42,398 nt of DNA, from NCBI GenBank assembly GCA_018262235.1, contig JAGTRY010000021.1, positions 1-42,398 on the forward strand, written 5' to 3'. Each line of letters begins with the position of its first letter. Within the stretch, counting starts at the first letter, position 1. The notes below the pieces were generated by a model. The model saw only the letters and a program-made list of their open reading frames with translations. It did not search any database and was not told where the DNA came from. Positions 16,486 to 25,870 of this stretch are shown piece by piece. The position numbers and the translations under genes were made by a program. Source of the stretch: Pseudomonadota bacterium. Lineage in GTDB: Bacteria; Pseudomonadota; Gammaproteobacteria; Burkholderiales; Rhodocyclaceae.

Positions 16486-17085
16486 ATGAGCGACAGAGAG
16501 ATTGACCAGCAACTGGTTGAGCGTGTGCAGCGTGGCGACAAGCAGGCATTCGGCCTGCTTGTGTCCAAGTATCAGCGCAAGCTTTCCCGATTGCTGTCGC
16601 GGATGATTCGTGATCCGGCAGAAGTAGAAGATGTCGCCCAAGAGGCGTTCATCAAGGCGTACCGTGCCTTGCCCTCATTTCGGGGTGAGAGTGCGTTCTA
16701 CACCTGGCTATACCGGATTGGTATCAATACTGCAAAGAATTACCTGGTGTCGCAGGGGCGCAGAGCGCCTACGACAACCGAGATCGAGGCAGAGGATGCA
16801 GAACAGTACGAATCAGGAGAGTTGTTGCGGGACAACGATACGCCTGAGCGCTTGCTGCAGACCCGGCAGATCGGAGAGACGGTGAACCAAGCGATGGAGG
16901 CTTTGCCCGAAGAGTTGCGCACTGCGATCGTGCTGCGCGAGATAGAGGGGCTGAGCTATGACGAGATCGCCGCGGCCATGAATTGTCCGATCGGGACGGT
17001 CAGGTCGCGTATTTTCCGGGCGCGCGAAGCGATTGCCGAGCGCTTGAAACCGATGCTGGATATTGCGCCAGACAAAAGGTGGTGA
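16486..17085 (+). CDS. rpoE: Extracytoplasmic sigma factor RpoE (sigma-E / AlgU)
   Basis: This 199-residue ECF sigma factor directs the envelope-stress regulon. Region 2 contains DPAEVEDVAQEAFIKAYRAL, then SFRGESAFYTWLYRIGIN. Region 4 contains ALPEELRTAIVLREIEGLSYDEIA and the helix-turn-helix IGTVRSRIFRARE. The start MSDREIDQQLVERVQRGDKQAF matches E. coli RpoE and AlgU closely. The anti-sigma gene rseA begins 2 bases after its stop. A sigma-E-type promoter upstream indicates positive autoregulation. Confidence 0.96.
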   Translation: MSDREIDQQLVERVQRGDKQAFGLLVSKYQRKLSRLLSRMIRDPAEVEDVAQEAFIKAYRALPSFRGESAFYTWLYRIGINTAKNYLVSQGRRAPTTTEIEAEDAEQYESGELLRDNDTPERLLQTRQIGETVNQAMEALPEELRTAIVLREIEGLSYDEIAAAMNCPIGTVRSRIFRAREAIAERLKPMLDIAPDKRW

Positions 17086-17087
17086 GT

Positions 17088-17621
17088 ATGACAAACGAAC
17101 AATTGTCTGAATGGATCGACGACGAACTGGATGCTGCAGGATGTGCTCAAGTCGTGAACGGTTTGGTACGGCAATCCGCGCAGCGTGAAACCTGCAGTTT
17201 GTATTGGTTGATAGGGGATTGCCTGCGTGGCGAGGCCCCGTCCGGCAAGGATCTGACAGGGGCGATTCTGGCTGCATTGGCCGACGAGCCGACGGTGCTG
17301 GCGCCGGTGGCCCGTGCGCCGCGCGTGGAGTCGTCACGCTGGTTGCCGATTGCGGCGGCGGTAGCTGGAGTAGCGGTGGCGGCCTGGATGGGGCTCAGCC
17401 TGTGGTCCGCTCCCTTGCAGGAAGCGCCGGCTACGATAGCGCAGCAGCAATCGGTGACCAGTGACAACATCGCTGTGGCCAGTGCGGCTGTGCCGGGAGA
17501 GCCTCTGCCGGATGATCAGCGCTATTTGATGGCGCATCAGGCCTCGGCCATGGGGACTCCGATGGCGGGCGTTGCCCAGTACATCCGTTCGGTCAATATT
17601 GAGCAGGTGGATCGGCGTTGA
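17088..17621 (+). CDS. rseA: Anti-sigma-E factor RseA (MucA-like)
   Basis: This 177-residue single-pass inner-membrane protein holds sigma-E inactive. The N-terminal cytoplasmic domain begins MTNEQLSEWIDDELDA and includes SLYWLIGDCLRG, the family's sigma-binding signature. A transmembrane segment lies at about 85-105 (WLPIAAAVAGVAVAAWMGL), followed by a periplasmic tail. In the known pathway, site-1 and site-2 proteolysis of this protein releases sigma-E under stress. The ATG lies just after rpoE. The stop overlaps the rseB start by one base (TGATG). Confidence 0.9.
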   Translation: MTNEQLSEWIDDELDAAGCAQVVNGLVRQSAQRETCSLYWLIGDCLRGEAPSGKDLTGAILAALADEPTVLAPVARAPRVESSRWLPIAAAVAGVAVAAWMGLSLWSAPLQEAPATIAQQQSVTSDNIAVASAAVPGEPLPDDQRYLMAHQASAMGTPMAGVAQYIRSVNIEQVDRR

Positions 17622-18583
17622 TGACTCGTCTGCGTATTGTCGTATTGATCGGGTTCAGCCTGCTTGCTCCGGCTGCCTTTGGTGATGATGCCTATGTCTG
17701 GTTGCAGCGCATGAACCAGGCTTCGCGTTCCCTCAATTATTCCGGCGTGTTTGTGTACCAGAGTCAGGGCAGGGCCGAGACTTCGCGCATTGTCCATCTG
17801 GTTGACGCTTCGGGCGAACACGAACGCCTCGAAACGCTGGATGGACCTCCGCGTGAGGTTATCCGGCATAACGAGGATGTGCAGTGTTTCTTGCCGCAGG
17901 ACCGTATTGTGGTGACGGACAAGGCCGTGCTGGGTCGTCAGCCCGGGCGTCTGATCATCAAGCCCGCGGCGCTGGCCGAGTTCTACAACATCCATCTGGG
18001 AGAACAGGGGCGGGTGGCAGGGCGCGATGCGCAGCAAATCCTGCTGGAACCCCGTGATGACATGCGTTATGGCCAGCAGTTTTGGGTGGATGTCGCAACG
18101 GGGCTATTGCTGAAGGCACGCATGGTGAGCGAGCAGTTGGGGACGATTGAGCAGTTTGCGTTTTCCGACGTAGCACCGGGGATCACGATTGATCACGAAA
18201 AATTGAAGCCGCTGTCTTCTCGCAAAGGCAACTGGCGGGTGATCAATGCGCGTGGCGTGGAGTTGCGCATGGAAGATCTGGAGTGGAATTTCCGCAAGCT
18301 TCCGCCTGGCTTCAAAAGCGTTTCGGCGGTCAAGCGTTCTGTGCGGCGCAATGATGTGAATGCCGTGCACATCGTTTTCTCGGATGGCCTTGCAGATGTT
18401 TCCGTGTTTATCGAGGCAGCGTCAGGCAACTTGGCAGGGGCCGCGCAGAGCGGCCCGGTCAATGCAGGATCTACCGGCATTTTCCGGCGCATCGTGGGTG
18501 ACAGGCTCGTGACTGCGCTGGGTGAGGTGCCCATGGCTGCGCTGCGGCGTATTGCCGAGGGCGTCGAGCGACGCTCAAAGTAA
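17621..18583 (+). CDS. rseB: Periplasmic sigma-E regulator RseB (MucB)
   Basis: RseB binds the periplasmic part of RseA and shields it from proteolysis until lipopolysaccharide or lipid signals displace it. The 320-residue product has a signal peptide of about 21 residues (hydrophobic core VVLIGFSLLAPAAF) before mature DDAYVWLQRMNQASRSLNYSG. That segment and FVYQSQGRAETSRIVHLVD are typical MucB/RseB sequence. Two domains are expected: a LolA-like N-terminal half and a smaller C-terminal domain from about residue 215. ATG 17621 overlaps the rseA stop. A TTG one codon before is less likely. Confidence 0.93.
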   Translation: MTRLRIVVLIGFSLLAPAAFGDDAYVWLQRMNQASRSLNYSGVFVYQSQGRAETSRIVHLVDASGEHERLETLDGPPREVIRHNEDVQCFLPQDRIVVTDKAVLGRQPGRLIIKPAALAEFYNIHLGEQGRVAGRDAQQILLEPRDDMRYGQQFWVDVATGLLLKARMVSEQLGTIEQFAFSDVAPGITIDHEKLKPLSSRKGNWRVINARGVELRMEDLEWNFRKLPPGFKSVSAVKRSVRRNDVNAVHIVFSDGLADVSVFIEAASGNLAGAAQSGPVNAGSTGIFRRIVGDRLVTALGEVPMAALRRIAEGVERRSK

Positions 18584-18599
18584 TACAGGAAGGCTATTT

Positions 18600-19019
18600 G
18601 TGCAGGCAGAAGGAATTGTGGTTCGTTTGGCGGGTACCCGTGCATACGTGAAAATCAAGCGTAGCGGAGGGTGTGGTCGTTGCCATGAGGTTGGTGGATG
18701 TGGCGGTGTGGGGCAGGATGACTCACATTGTGAAGAGTTCGTCGTTGACAACAGTTTCGGCGCGCAGAGCGGCCAGCGGGTCAGCGTCGAAGTTCCTGAG
18801 GGCGCGACCCTGAAGGCGGCGATGATTGCATATGGCTTGCCGTTGCTGGCCATCTTGCTGGGGGCTGGCCTGGCCTCGTGGATCTGGCACTCGGATCTGG
18901 CGGTTGCGCTGGGGGCCGCGACTTTTCTCGTGCTTGCGTTGCTGGTCCTGTATGGTCTACAGGGGTCTGGCGTTTTGAGAGGTGTGCGACCACGCATAAC
19001 CGGCACCCTTTTGTCATGA
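18600..19019 (+). CDS. rseC: RseC/MucC-family membrane protein
   Basis: This 139-residue inner-membrane protein belongs to the SoxR-reducing/RseC family. It has a cysteine-rich N-terminal region (GGCGRCHEVGGCGG, then a further Cys), a soluble segment, and two transmembrane helices at about 75-95 and 100-120. In E. coli, RseC affects sigma-E activity mildly and SoxR reduction. The start is GTG 18600, preceded by AGGAAGG at good spacing. Its stop overlaps the mucD start (ATGA). The clustered cysteines could hold a redox cofactor, as proposed for relatives. Confidence 0.88.
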   Translation: MQAEGIVVRLAGTRAYVKIKRSGGCGRCHEVGGCGGVGQDDSHCEEFVVDNSFGAQSGQRVSVEVPEGATLKAAMIAYGLPLLAILLGAGLASWIWHSDLAVALGAATFLVLALLVLYGLQGSGVLRGVRPRITGTLLS

Positions 19020-20425
19020 GGCTGGGGTTGCGCCTTGCATGCGTGGCCGTGTGCCTGGGGCTGAGCAGTCTTCCCGCGAGTGCCCGTAATCTGCCTGAAT
19101 TCGCTTCTTTGATCGAGAAACAGGCGGCGGTGGTTGTGAACATCAGCGCCACGCGCATACAGACGCCGGTCAAGGCGCCGTTCCTGCGTCCGCAACGTGA
19201 CGGGGTGCCGGAATGGTTGCGCCGGATGCTGCCAAGCATGCCGGAAGAACCGGATGAGCCGGACGATGATCGTGCGGTAGGTTCCGGGTTCGTGATCGGT
19301 AGCGAGGGCTACATCCTGACCAATGCGCATGTTGTCGAAGACGCAAGCGAGATCCTGGTTCGCTTCAATGACAAACGTGAGTATCTGGCGCGCCTGGTCG
19401 GTACAGACAAGCGGACCGACATCGCCTTGCTCAAGGTCGATGCTTCCAGCCTGCCACAGGCCCGCCTTGGTAATCCGGCGCGTTTGCGTGTGGGTGACTG
19501 GGTCCTGGCGATAGGTTCTCCATTCGGATTCGACAGTACGGTGACTGCCGGGATCGTGAGCGCCAAGGGACGCTCCTTGCCGGACGACGGTCTTGTGCCC
19601 TTCATCCAGACCGACGTGGCGATCAATCCGGGCAATTCCGGTGGCCCTTTGTTCAATCTGCAGGGCGAAGTGGTCGGAATCAATTCACAGATTTACAGCC
19701 GCACAGGCGGATTCATGGGGCTTTCCTTTGCCATTCCGATTGATGTGGCCATGGATGTCCAGGCGCAACTGCGCCAGCGTGGGCATGTGATGCGGGGACG
19801 AATCGGCGTGCTGGTTCAGGAAGTGACGCGCGACATGGCCGAGAGCTTTGGTCTGCCGCAGGCCACAGGCGCTTTGGTCAGCCAGGTCGAAGCGGGAGGA
19901 CCGGCGGCAGGTGCCGGCCTGAAGCCGGGCGACGTCATCACCCAGTTTGATGGCAAGACGGTCATGAGTTCCAATGATCTGCCGCGCATTGTCGGCGCAA
20001 CGCGGCCGGGCGTTTCGTCTGTCCTGAAGTATTGGCGTGCAGGCAAGGCGGCACAGACTTCGGTAAAGGTGGCAGAATTTCCCGAAGAGAAATCTGCCCG
20101 CGCTGTGCAAGTGCTTGAGCACCCGATTCGAGGCGCCAACCGTCTCGGAATGGTGGTGCAGGATTTGTCACGGGAACAGAAACGCGAACTGGCGACCGAG
20201 CAAGGCGCCGCGATTCGTGAGGTGGCTGGTGTGGCGGCCCGGGCTGAGTTGCGCCAGGGCGATGTGGTGACGGCCGTAATCCAGCATGGAACGGGGAGTG
20301 AAGTCCGCTCGGCGGAGCACTTCAACAAGCTGATCAACGGTTTGCCGAGGAGTGCAGCGGTGACGCTGCTGGTCCGGCGTGGCGATACGCAAAGTTTTGT
20401 AGGCATGAAAGTCCCCGGGAACTAG
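19016..20425 (+). CDS. mucD: Periplasmic serine protease MucD (DegP/HtrA family)
   Basis: This 469-residue HtrA protease-chaperone degrades misfolded envelope proteins. A signal peptide ends near ASA-RNLPEF (about residue 24). The trypsin-like triad is His105 (TNAHVVED), Asp135 (RTDIALLKV) and Ser208 ([10 protein letters not shown]). Two PDZ domains follow at about 255-345 and 365-465. ATG 19016 overlaps rseC. Its place at the end of rpoE-rseABC is the typical mucD position in Pseudomonas and betaproteobacteria, so it is probably induced by sigma-E. A terminator-like hairpin at 20477-20507 may end the operon. Confidence 0.93.
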   Translation: MRLGLRLACVAVCLGLSSLPASARNLPEFASLIEKQAAVVVNISATRIQTPVKAPFLRPQRDGVPEWLRRMLPSMPEEPDEPDDDRAVGSGFVIGSEGYILTNAHVVEDASEILVRFNDKREYLARLVGTDKRTDIALLKVDASSLPQARLGNPARLRVGDWVLAIGSPFGFDSTVTAGIVSAKGRSLPDDGLVPFIQTDVAINPGNSGGPLFNLQGEVVGINSQIYSRTGGFMGLSFAIPIDVAMDVQAQLRQRGHVMRGRIGVLVQEVTRDMAESFGLPQATGALVSQVEAGGPAAGAGLKPGDVITQFDGKTVMSSNDLPRIVGATRPGVSSVLKYWRAGKAAQTSVKVAEFPEEKSARAVQVLEHPIRGANRLGMVVQDLSREQKRELATEQGAAIREVAGVAARAELRQGDVVTAVIQHGTGSEVRSAEHFNKLINGLPRSAAVTLLVRRGDTQSFVGMKVPGN

Positions 20426-20447
20426 TCGCGGCATGTCTGTCCTCGGC

Positions 20448-20453
20448 TATAAT
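20448..20453 (+). promoter_or_regulatory. Candidate -10 element of a lepA promoter
   Basis: A perfect TATAAT (20448-20453) lies in the mucD-lepA gap, 22 bases after the mucD stop. No clear -35 sits 16-18 bases upstream. The start would be near 20460, giving a lepA leader of about 73 bases that contains the hairpin at 20477-20499. Confidence 0.45.
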
Positions 20454-20476
20454 TACGCGATTTTTCAGATACTTGC

Positions 20477-20507
20477 CAAGGGGCGCGGGGCGCCCCTTGA
20501 TGTTTTT
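20477..20507 (+). terminator. Terminator or attenuator hairpin between mucD and lepA
   Basis: CAAGGGGCGC (20477-20486) pairs perfectly with GCGCCCCTTG (20490-20499) around a GGG loop. After three bases comes TTTTT (20503-20507). It has the shape of an intrinsic terminator but lies downstream of the candidate lepA promoter, so it may act as an attenuator in the lepA leader or simply end the mucD operon. Confidence 0.6.
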
Positions 20508-20532
20508 AACCCGGACTTCAGAACGTCATCGC

Positions 20533-22329
20533 ATGCATCACATCCGTAATTTTTCGATCATCGCCCACATTGACCATGGGAAGTCCACGCTGGCTGACCG
20601 TCTTATCCAGACCTGTGGCGGCTTGTCCGACCGGGAAATGGAGGCGCAAGTGCTCGATTCCATGGATCTGGAGCGTGAGCGCGGCATTACCATCAAGGCC
20701 CAGACGGCGGCCTTGTCCTACAAGGCAAAGGACGGTCAGGTCTACAACCTGAACCTGATCGATACGCCGGGACACGTCGACTTTTCATATGAAGTGAGCC
20801 GGTCGCTCTCCGCCTGTGAGGGCGCCCTGTTGGTTGTCGACGCATCACAAGGCGTAGAAGCCCAGACCGTCGCGAATTGCTATACCGCGATCGAACTCGG
20901 CGTCGAGGTTTTGCCTGTGCTCAACAAGATGGATTTGCCCTCGGCAGATCCGGATACGGCGCGTCAGGAAATCGAGGATGTGATCGGTATCGATGCTACG
21001 GAAGCGATTCCATGCTCGGCAAAAACCGGGATGGGGGTCGATGAGATCCTTGAGACAATCATCGCCAAGGTGCCTGCGCCACGTGGAAATCCGGAGGGCG
21101 CACTGAAGGCGCTGATCATCGACTCCTGGTTTGACAATTATGTCGGCGTCGTGATGTTGGTGCGGGTCGTGGATGGCGCCTTGCGGCCCAAGGACAAGAT
21201 CCAGTTCATGAGTACCGGCGTGCAGCATCTGTGTGAGCAGGTCGGGGTATTCAGTCCGAAATCCCTGTCGCGCGAAGCCCTGCGGGCGGGCGAGGTGGGC
21301 TTCGTGATTGCCGGCATCAAGGAGCTGGATGCTGCCAAGGTCGGGGATACCGTGACCCTGGCCAACAAGCCGGCTGCCGAGGCGCTGGAGGGATTCAAGG
21401 AGATCAAGCCGCAGGTGTTTGCCGGGCTCTACCCGGTGGAGTCCAGCGAGTACGATCAGTTGCGCGACTCGCTCGAAAAACTCAAGCTCAACGATGCTTC
21501 GCTGCATTACGAACCCGAGGTGTCTCAGGCGCTGGGCTTTGGATTCCGGTGTGGTTTCCTGGGACTCCTGCACATGGAAATCGTGCAGGAGCGTCTGGAG
21601 CGTGAATTCGACATGGATCTCATCACGACCGCGCCGACGGTGGTGTATGAAGTGCTGATGAACAACGGGGATGTGATCAAGGTCGAGAATCCGGCAAAGC
21701 TGCCGGAGGCCACCAAGATGCAGGAGATCCGGGAGCCCATCATCAAGGCAACGATTTTCGTGCCGCAGGATTATCTGGGCCCGGTGATTACCTTGTGCAA
21801 CCAGAAGCGTGGCAATCAGGTCGACATGCATTATCACGGCCGCCAGGTGAAACTGGTCTATGACATGCCGATGGCAGAGGTCGTGATGGATTTCTTTGAC
21901 CGGCTCAAATCCGTTTCACGGGGCTATGCGTCGCTCGACTATGACTTCAAGGAGTATCGTGCTGCAGATGTCGTGAAGCTTGATGTGTTGGTGGCCAGTG
22001 AGAAGGTGGATGCTTTGTCGGTGATTGTTCACCGGGCCAACGCGCAATACCGTGGCAGGGAACTGACCGCGCGCCTGAGAGGTCTGATTCCGCGGCAAAT
22101 GTTCGATGTGCCGATTCAGGCCGCTATCGGCTCGAACATTCTGGCGCGCGAAACCATCAAGGCCTTGCGCAAGAATGTTCTGGCGAAGTGTTACGGTGGG
22201 GACATCACCCGCAAGAAGAAATTGCTGGAGAAGCAGAAGGAAGGCAAGAAGCGCATGAAGATGGTGGGCAATGTCGAGATTCCCCAGGAAGCCTTCCTGG
22301 CCGTATTGCGCACAGATGAAGGCAAGTAA
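20533..22329 (+). CDS. lepA: Elongation factor 4 (LepA GTPase)
   Basis: LepA is a translational GTPase linked to ribosome assembly, initiation and back-translocation. The 598-residue protein has the usual length. G1 is [10 protein letters not shown]3 DTPGHVDF and G4 NKMD. The LepA-specific C-terminal domain includes [13 protein letters not shown] and ends [24 protein letters not shown] 20533 gives [19 protein letters not shown], matching the E. coli start. An in-frame ATG at 20500 is part of the hairpin region and is less likely. lepB follows after 26 bases, the standard lepA-lepB arrangement. Confidence 0.95.
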   Translation: MHHIRNFSIIAHIDHGKSTLADRLIQTCGGLSDREMEAQVLDSMDLERERGITIKAQTAALSYKAKDGQVYNLNLIDTPGHVDFSYEVSRSLSACEGALLVVDASQGVEAQTVANCYTAIELGVEVLPVLNKMDLPSADPDTARQEIEDVIGIDATEAIPCSAKTGMGVDEILETIIAKVPAPRGNPEGALKALIIDSWFDNYVGVVMLVRVVDGALRPKDKIQFMSTGVQHLCEQVGVFSPKSLSREALRAGEVGFVIAGIKELDAAKVGDTVTLANKPAAEALEGFKEIKPQVFAGLYPVESSEYDQLRDSLEKLKLNDASLHYEPEVSQALGFGFRCGFLGLLHMEIVQERLEREFDMDLITTAPTVVYEVLMNNGDVIKVENPAKLPEATKMQEIREPIIKATIFVPQDYLGPVITLCNQKRGNQVDMHYHGRQVKLVYDMPMAEVVMDFFDRLKSVSRGYASLDYDFKEYRAADVVKLDVLVASEKVDALSVIVHRANAQYRGRELTARLRGLIPRQMFDVPIQAAIGSNILARETIKALRKNVLAKCYGGDITRKKKLLEKQKEGKKRMKMVGNVEIPQEAFLAVLRTDEGK

Positions 22330-22355
22330 GCCCAATTAACTGATCCGAGGTATTT

Positions 22356-23177
22356 GTGGATTTCGCTCTTATCCTGTTTGTCCTGAGTATCGTCTCGGGT
22401 GTGTTGTGGTGTTATGACGTATTCAAGGCGCGCAAGCTGCGCCCAAAGGGCACGCCTGATCCGTGGTGGGTTGAGTATGGCGCCAGCTTCTTTCCGGTGA
22501 TTCTGCCCATCTTCATGCTGCGTTCATTCTGGATCGAACCGTTCCGGATTCCCTCCGGGTCCATGATTCCGACCTTGCTGGTCGGGGATTTCATTCTGGT
22601 GAACAAGTACGCGTATGGCGTTCGTCTTCCCGTTCTCAACAAAAAGGTCATCGCGGTCGGTGATCCGCAACGGGGTGATGTGATGGTGTTCCGCTATCCG
22701 CATGACACCACGCAGGACTATATCAAGCGCGTGATCGGTTTGCCGGGCGACAAGGTGGAATACATCAACAAGCGTCTGAGTATCAACGGCGAGGTCATGG
22801 CGGTGCATGCGGAGGGGGATTACCTGATCCCACAGACTTTCGATGTCTTCCAGAAGCTCGAAGAGGATCTGGGCAATGGCCGCAAGCACATGATGCTCAA
22901 CAACCGCGATGCACAGCCCTTTGTGCCGGAGCAGATGGTTGTCCCGCATGCCTATTCCGGCAACTGCAATTATTCCGGGGTCGGCGTGACCTGCACCGTC
23001 CCGCCTGGACATTATTTCGTGATGGGCGACAATCGTGACCAGAGCGCCGATTCACGGGTATGGGGGTTTGTGCCGGATGAGAATATCGTAGGCCGGGCGT
23101 TCTTCGTCTGGTTCCATGCCGACCGGATTCTGCCGCCTTCAGGCGTCAATTTCGGGCGGATCGGCAGTTTTCACTGA
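22356..23177 (+). CDS. lepB: Signal peptidase I
   Basis: LepB cleaves signal peptides from exported proteins at the periplasmic face of the inner membrane. The 273-residue protein has an N-terminal transmembrane helix (about 2-20), a cytoplasmic loop and a second helix (about 44-57). Catalytic residues are Ser69 (IPSGSM) and Lys124 (DYIKRVIGLPGD), and the C-terminal box MGDNRDQSADSRVWGFV is present. The start is GTG 22356 with GAGG upstream. Cys197 and Cys206 (NCNYSGVGVTC) frame a loop like that in E. coli LepB. Confidence 0.95.
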   Translation: MDFALILFVLSIVSGVLWCYDVFKARKLRPKGTPDPWWVEYGASFFPVILPIFMLRSFWIEPFRIPSGSMIPTLLVGDFILVNKYAYGVRLPVLNKKVIAVGDPQRGDVMVFRYPHDTTQDYIKRVIGLPGDKVEYINKRLSINGEVMAVHAEGDYLIPQTFDVFQKLEEDLGNGRKHMMLNNRDAQPFVPEQMVVPHAYSGNCNYSGVGVTCTVPPGHYFVMGDNRDQSADSRVWGFVPDENIVGRAFFVWFHADRILPPSGVNFGRIGSFH

Positions 23178-23196
23178 TTTGTCAGGAGGATGTGAC

Positions 23197-23550
23197 ATGA
23201 AGCGACAAGGCGGCCTTTCCCTGATCTCGACCTTGATTGTCGGGGCCTTCCTGATGGCACTTCTGGTGCTGGGGTTCCGGCTGGTCCCCGTCTATGTGGA
23301 ATATTTCGGCGTGAAAAAAGCCTTTGCAGGTGTGGTGGCGTCTACCGACGCAAGCGCGCCGGCCAGCGCATTTCGTTCCGCATTCAGCAAGTATGCGTAT
23401 ACCAACGATATCCGCTCCGTGGACGCCCAGACCATCTCGGTCAGCAAAGATAATGGTCGGGTTGTCTTGCAGGTCGCGTATCGGCGTGAGGTCTCCTTGT
23501 TTGCGAATGTCGGGCTGTATTTCGATTTCGACATTCGCTCGGATAATTGA
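23197..23550 (+). CDS. DUF4845 single-pass membrane protein
   Basis: This 117-residue protein begins MKRQGGLSLISTLIVGAFLMALLVLGFRLVP: a short basic start, then a hydrophobic segment at about 10-30 resembling a type IV pilin-like N terminus without a clear cleavage site. A small periplasmic domain follows, with VPVYVEYFGVKKAF and a late FANVGLYFDFDI. Members of DUF4845 recur between lepB and rnc in betaproteobacteria. The function is unknown. AGGAGG at 23184-23189 sets the start. Confidence 0.88.
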   Translation: MKRQGGLSLISTLIVGAFLMALLVLGFRLVPVYVEYFGVKKAFAGVVASTDASAPASAFRSAFSKYAYTNDIRSVDAQTISVSKDNGRVVLQVAYRREVSLFANVGLYFDFDIRSDN

Positions 23551-23556
23551 ACCTAC

Positions 23557-24228
23557 GTGAGAGCCGAATCACTTGAGCGGGATCTGGGGTATCACTTTCA
23601 GCGGCCAGCGCTGTTGCGTCAGGCACTGACCCATCGCAGTTTTTCCGCCGATCACAATGAACGCCTTGAGTTTCTGGGCGACAGCATCCTCAACATGGTG
23701 ATTGCCATGGCGCTCTACGAGCGTTTTGATGGTTTGCGTGAAGGCGAGATGTCGCGTTTGCGTGCCCAGTTGGTTCGCCAGGATGCCCTGCAGCAACTGG
23801 CTGAACGACTTGAGCTGGGCTCCCATCTCCATCTGGGCGAAGGGGAATTGAAAAGTGGCGGGCATCGTCGTCCGTCCATTCTCGCCGACGCGCTGGAAGC
23901 TGTGTTTGGCGCAATCTATCTGGACGCCGGCTTCGAGGCAGCCAAGCGGGTCATCGACGGGTTGTATGCGGATGGGCTGGGCGCGCTGGATCCGGCACGG
24001 GCGCTGAAAGACCCCAAGACGGCGTTGCAGGAGCTGTTGCAGGCGCGTCGCCTGCCGTTGCCACAATATGTCATGGCCGAGGAGCGTGGTGAAGCGCATG
24101 CGCGCGAATTTGAAGTGCATTGCGTGATCGACAGCCTGCATGTCCGAACCTCGGGTGTGGGGCTCAGCCGGCGGATTGCCGAGCAAGTGGCGGCTGCGGC
24201 TGCCTTGCAAAAACTGGAACAAGCATGA
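23557..24228 (+). CDS. rnc: Ribonuclease III
   Basis: RNase III cleaves double-stranded RNA, including rRNA precursors and structured mRNAs. The 223-residue protein has the signature [13 protein letters not shown] with the acidic metal ligands, a second catalytic block [17 protein letters not shown], and a C-terminal double-stranded RNA-binding domain from about residue 150 ([21 protein letters not shown]). The start is GTG 23557, 6 bases after the DUF4845 stop, with only a weak ribosome-binding site. The stop overlaps the era start by 4 bases, the classic rnc-era coupling. Confidence 0.95.
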   Translation: MRAESLERDLGYHFQRPALLRQALTHRSFSADHNERLEFLGDSILNMVIAMALYERFDGLREGEMSRLRAQLVRQDALQQLAERLELGSHLHLGEGELKSGGHRRPSILADALEAVFGAIYLDAGFEAAKRVIDGLYADGLGALDPARALKDPKTALQELLQARRLPLPQYVMAEERGEAHAREFEVHCVIDSLHVRTSGVGLSRRIAEQVAAAAALQKLEQA

Positions 24229-25115
24229 GCGAAGATGTTTTTCACACGGGCCTGGTGGCCATTGTTGGCCGTCCCAATGTTGGCAAGTCGACCTTGCTCA
24301 ACCGCTTGATCGGTCAGAAGGTCAGTATTGTTTCGCGCAAGGCGCAGACGACGCGCCACCGCATCACAGGCGTGCTCACCGAGGGCAAGCAGCAATTCAT
24401 CTTTGTCGATACCCCGGGATTCCAGACGCATCATCGCAATGCACTGAACTCCACCATGAATCGCACCGTCAATCAGGTCCTGTCCGAGGTGGATGTGGTG
24501 ATGTTCCTGATCGAGTCCGGGCGTTTCGGCCCGGATGATCGCAAGGTGCTTGAGTTGCTGCCTCATGAAGCCAAGGTCGTGCTGATCATCAACAAGGTGG
24601 ACCTGGAGTCGGACAAGACCCGGTTGCTGCCATTCATGCAGAAAATGGCCCTGGAATTTCCGTTCAGCGAGATCGTGCCGGTCAGTGCAGAAAAGGGGCA
24701 CAACGTTGATCAGTTGCTGCAATCCCTCGGCAAATATCTGCCCGAAGGTGAACCGTTGTTTGGCGAGGATGACATCACCGACCGCAGCGAGCGCTTCCTG
24801 GCTGCCGAATTCCTGCGCGAGAAGCTCTTCCGCATGTTGGGCGAGGAATTGCCGTATGGCATGACGGTGGAGATTGAAAAGTTCGAGGTCGAAGGAAATC
24901 TGCGCCGGATCTTTGCGGCGATCATCGTGGACAAGGCCAGCCATAAAGGCATCGTCATCGGCAAAGGGGGCGAAAGCCTCAAGCGCATTTCTTCCGAGGC
25001 ACGCGTCGAGCTGGAGAAGCTTTTCGACAGCAAGGTCTATCTCGAAACCTGGGTCAAGGTGAAAAGCGGCTGGGCCGATGATGAGCGAGCCCTGAAGTCG
25101 CTCGGCTACGATTAA
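24225..25115 (+). CDS. era: GTPase Era
   Basis: Era binds the 3' end of 16S rRNA and promotes 30S subunit assembly. The 296-residue protein has G1 GRPNVGKS (about 15-22), a G2 region [12 protein letters not shown]3 DTPGF, G4 NKVD, and a C-terminal KH domain with [25 protein letters not shown] 24225 overlaps the rnc stop. recO follows after 29 bases. Confidence 0.96.
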   Translation: MSEDVFHTGLVAIVGRPNVGKSTLLNRLIGQKVSIVSRKAQTTRHRITGVLTEGKQQFIFVDTPGFQTHHRNALNSTMNRTVNQVLSEVDVVMFLIESGRFGPDDRKVLELLPHEAKVVLIINKVDLESDKTRLLPFMQKMALEFPFSEIVPVSAEKGHNVDQLLQSLGKYLPEGEPLFGEDDITDRSERFLAAEFLREKLFRMLGEELPYGMTVEIEKFEVEGNLRRIFAAIIVDKASHKGIVIGKGGESLKRISSEARVELEKLFDSKVYLETWVKVKSGWADDERALKSLGYD

Positions 25116-25144
25116 GCGACGACGCTTTACGACAGGATTGCGGC

Positions 25145-25867
25145 ATGACGACCCGTCTGCGCATCGAGAATCAGACCGGCTTTCTGCTTCACAGCTATCT
25201 CTGGCGCGAGACCAGCTTGATCGCCGAGGTTTTTTCTCGCGAGCATGGACGGGTGCCGATGGTGGCCAAGGGCGCGCGACGTCCTGGTTCGATGCTGCGT
25301 GGCGTGCTGATGGCGTTTCAACCGCTGGACGTGTCGTGGACCGGTCGCGGTGAAATCAAGACTCTGACCCATGCCTCCTGGCAGGGAGGGCAAGCCTTGT
25401 TGGGCGGGGTCGGTCTGCTTTGTGGCTATTACCTCAATGAATTGCTGTTGCGTCTGCTGCCCCGCGAAGACGCGCATGCCAAGCTCTTCGACATTTACGC
25501 TGAAACCCTGGCCCGGCTTGCCGTCGGGCAGGCCTATGCGCCGCTCTTGCGCAGTTTCGAACTCGCCCTGCTGCGGGAAGTGGGCTATGCCCCGACCCTG
25601 GATTACGATGTCGAGAGCGGCGAGGCCGTACGACCCGATCGGCACTATCTGTTTCTGACAGAAACCGGGCCGGTTGAAGCACCCCGTTCGCGTGATGAGA
25701 TGCCATTGCTGCCGGGACACGTCCTGCTTGCTATGGCGCAGGACGATTTTTCTTCACCGGATACCCTGAGTCATGCGAAAGGCCTCATGCGTCGCTTGAT
25801 CCAGTACCATCTTGGTGGGCAGGCGCTGGAATCGCGCCGCATACTCATGGAATTGCAGGAGCTCTGA
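25145..25867 (+). CDS. recO: DNA repair protein RecO
   Basis: RecO, with RecR, loads RecA onto SSB-coated single-stranded DNA in gap repair. The 240-residue protein has an N-terminal OB fold (QTGFLLHSYLWRETSLIAEVFSREHGRV, then AKGARRPGSMLRG) and a helical C-terminal domain (YYLNELLLRLLPRED, ALLREVGYAPTLDYD). Its position after era is typical. The zinc cysteines found in some RecO proteins are absent. The stop lies 3 bases before the pdxJ ATG. Confidence 0.92.
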   Translation: MTTRLRIENQTGFLLHSYLWRETSLIAEVFSREHGRVPMVAKGARRPGSMLRGVLMAFQPLDVSWTGRGEIKTLTHASWQGGQALLGGVGLLCGYYLNELLLRLLPREDAHAKLFDIYAETLARLAVGQAYAPLLRSFELALLREVGYAPTLDYDVESGEAVRPDRHYLFLTETGPVEAPRSRDEMPLLPGHVLLAMAQDDFSSPDTLSHAKGLMRRLIQYHLGGQALESRRILMELQEL

Positions 25868-25870
25868 AAA

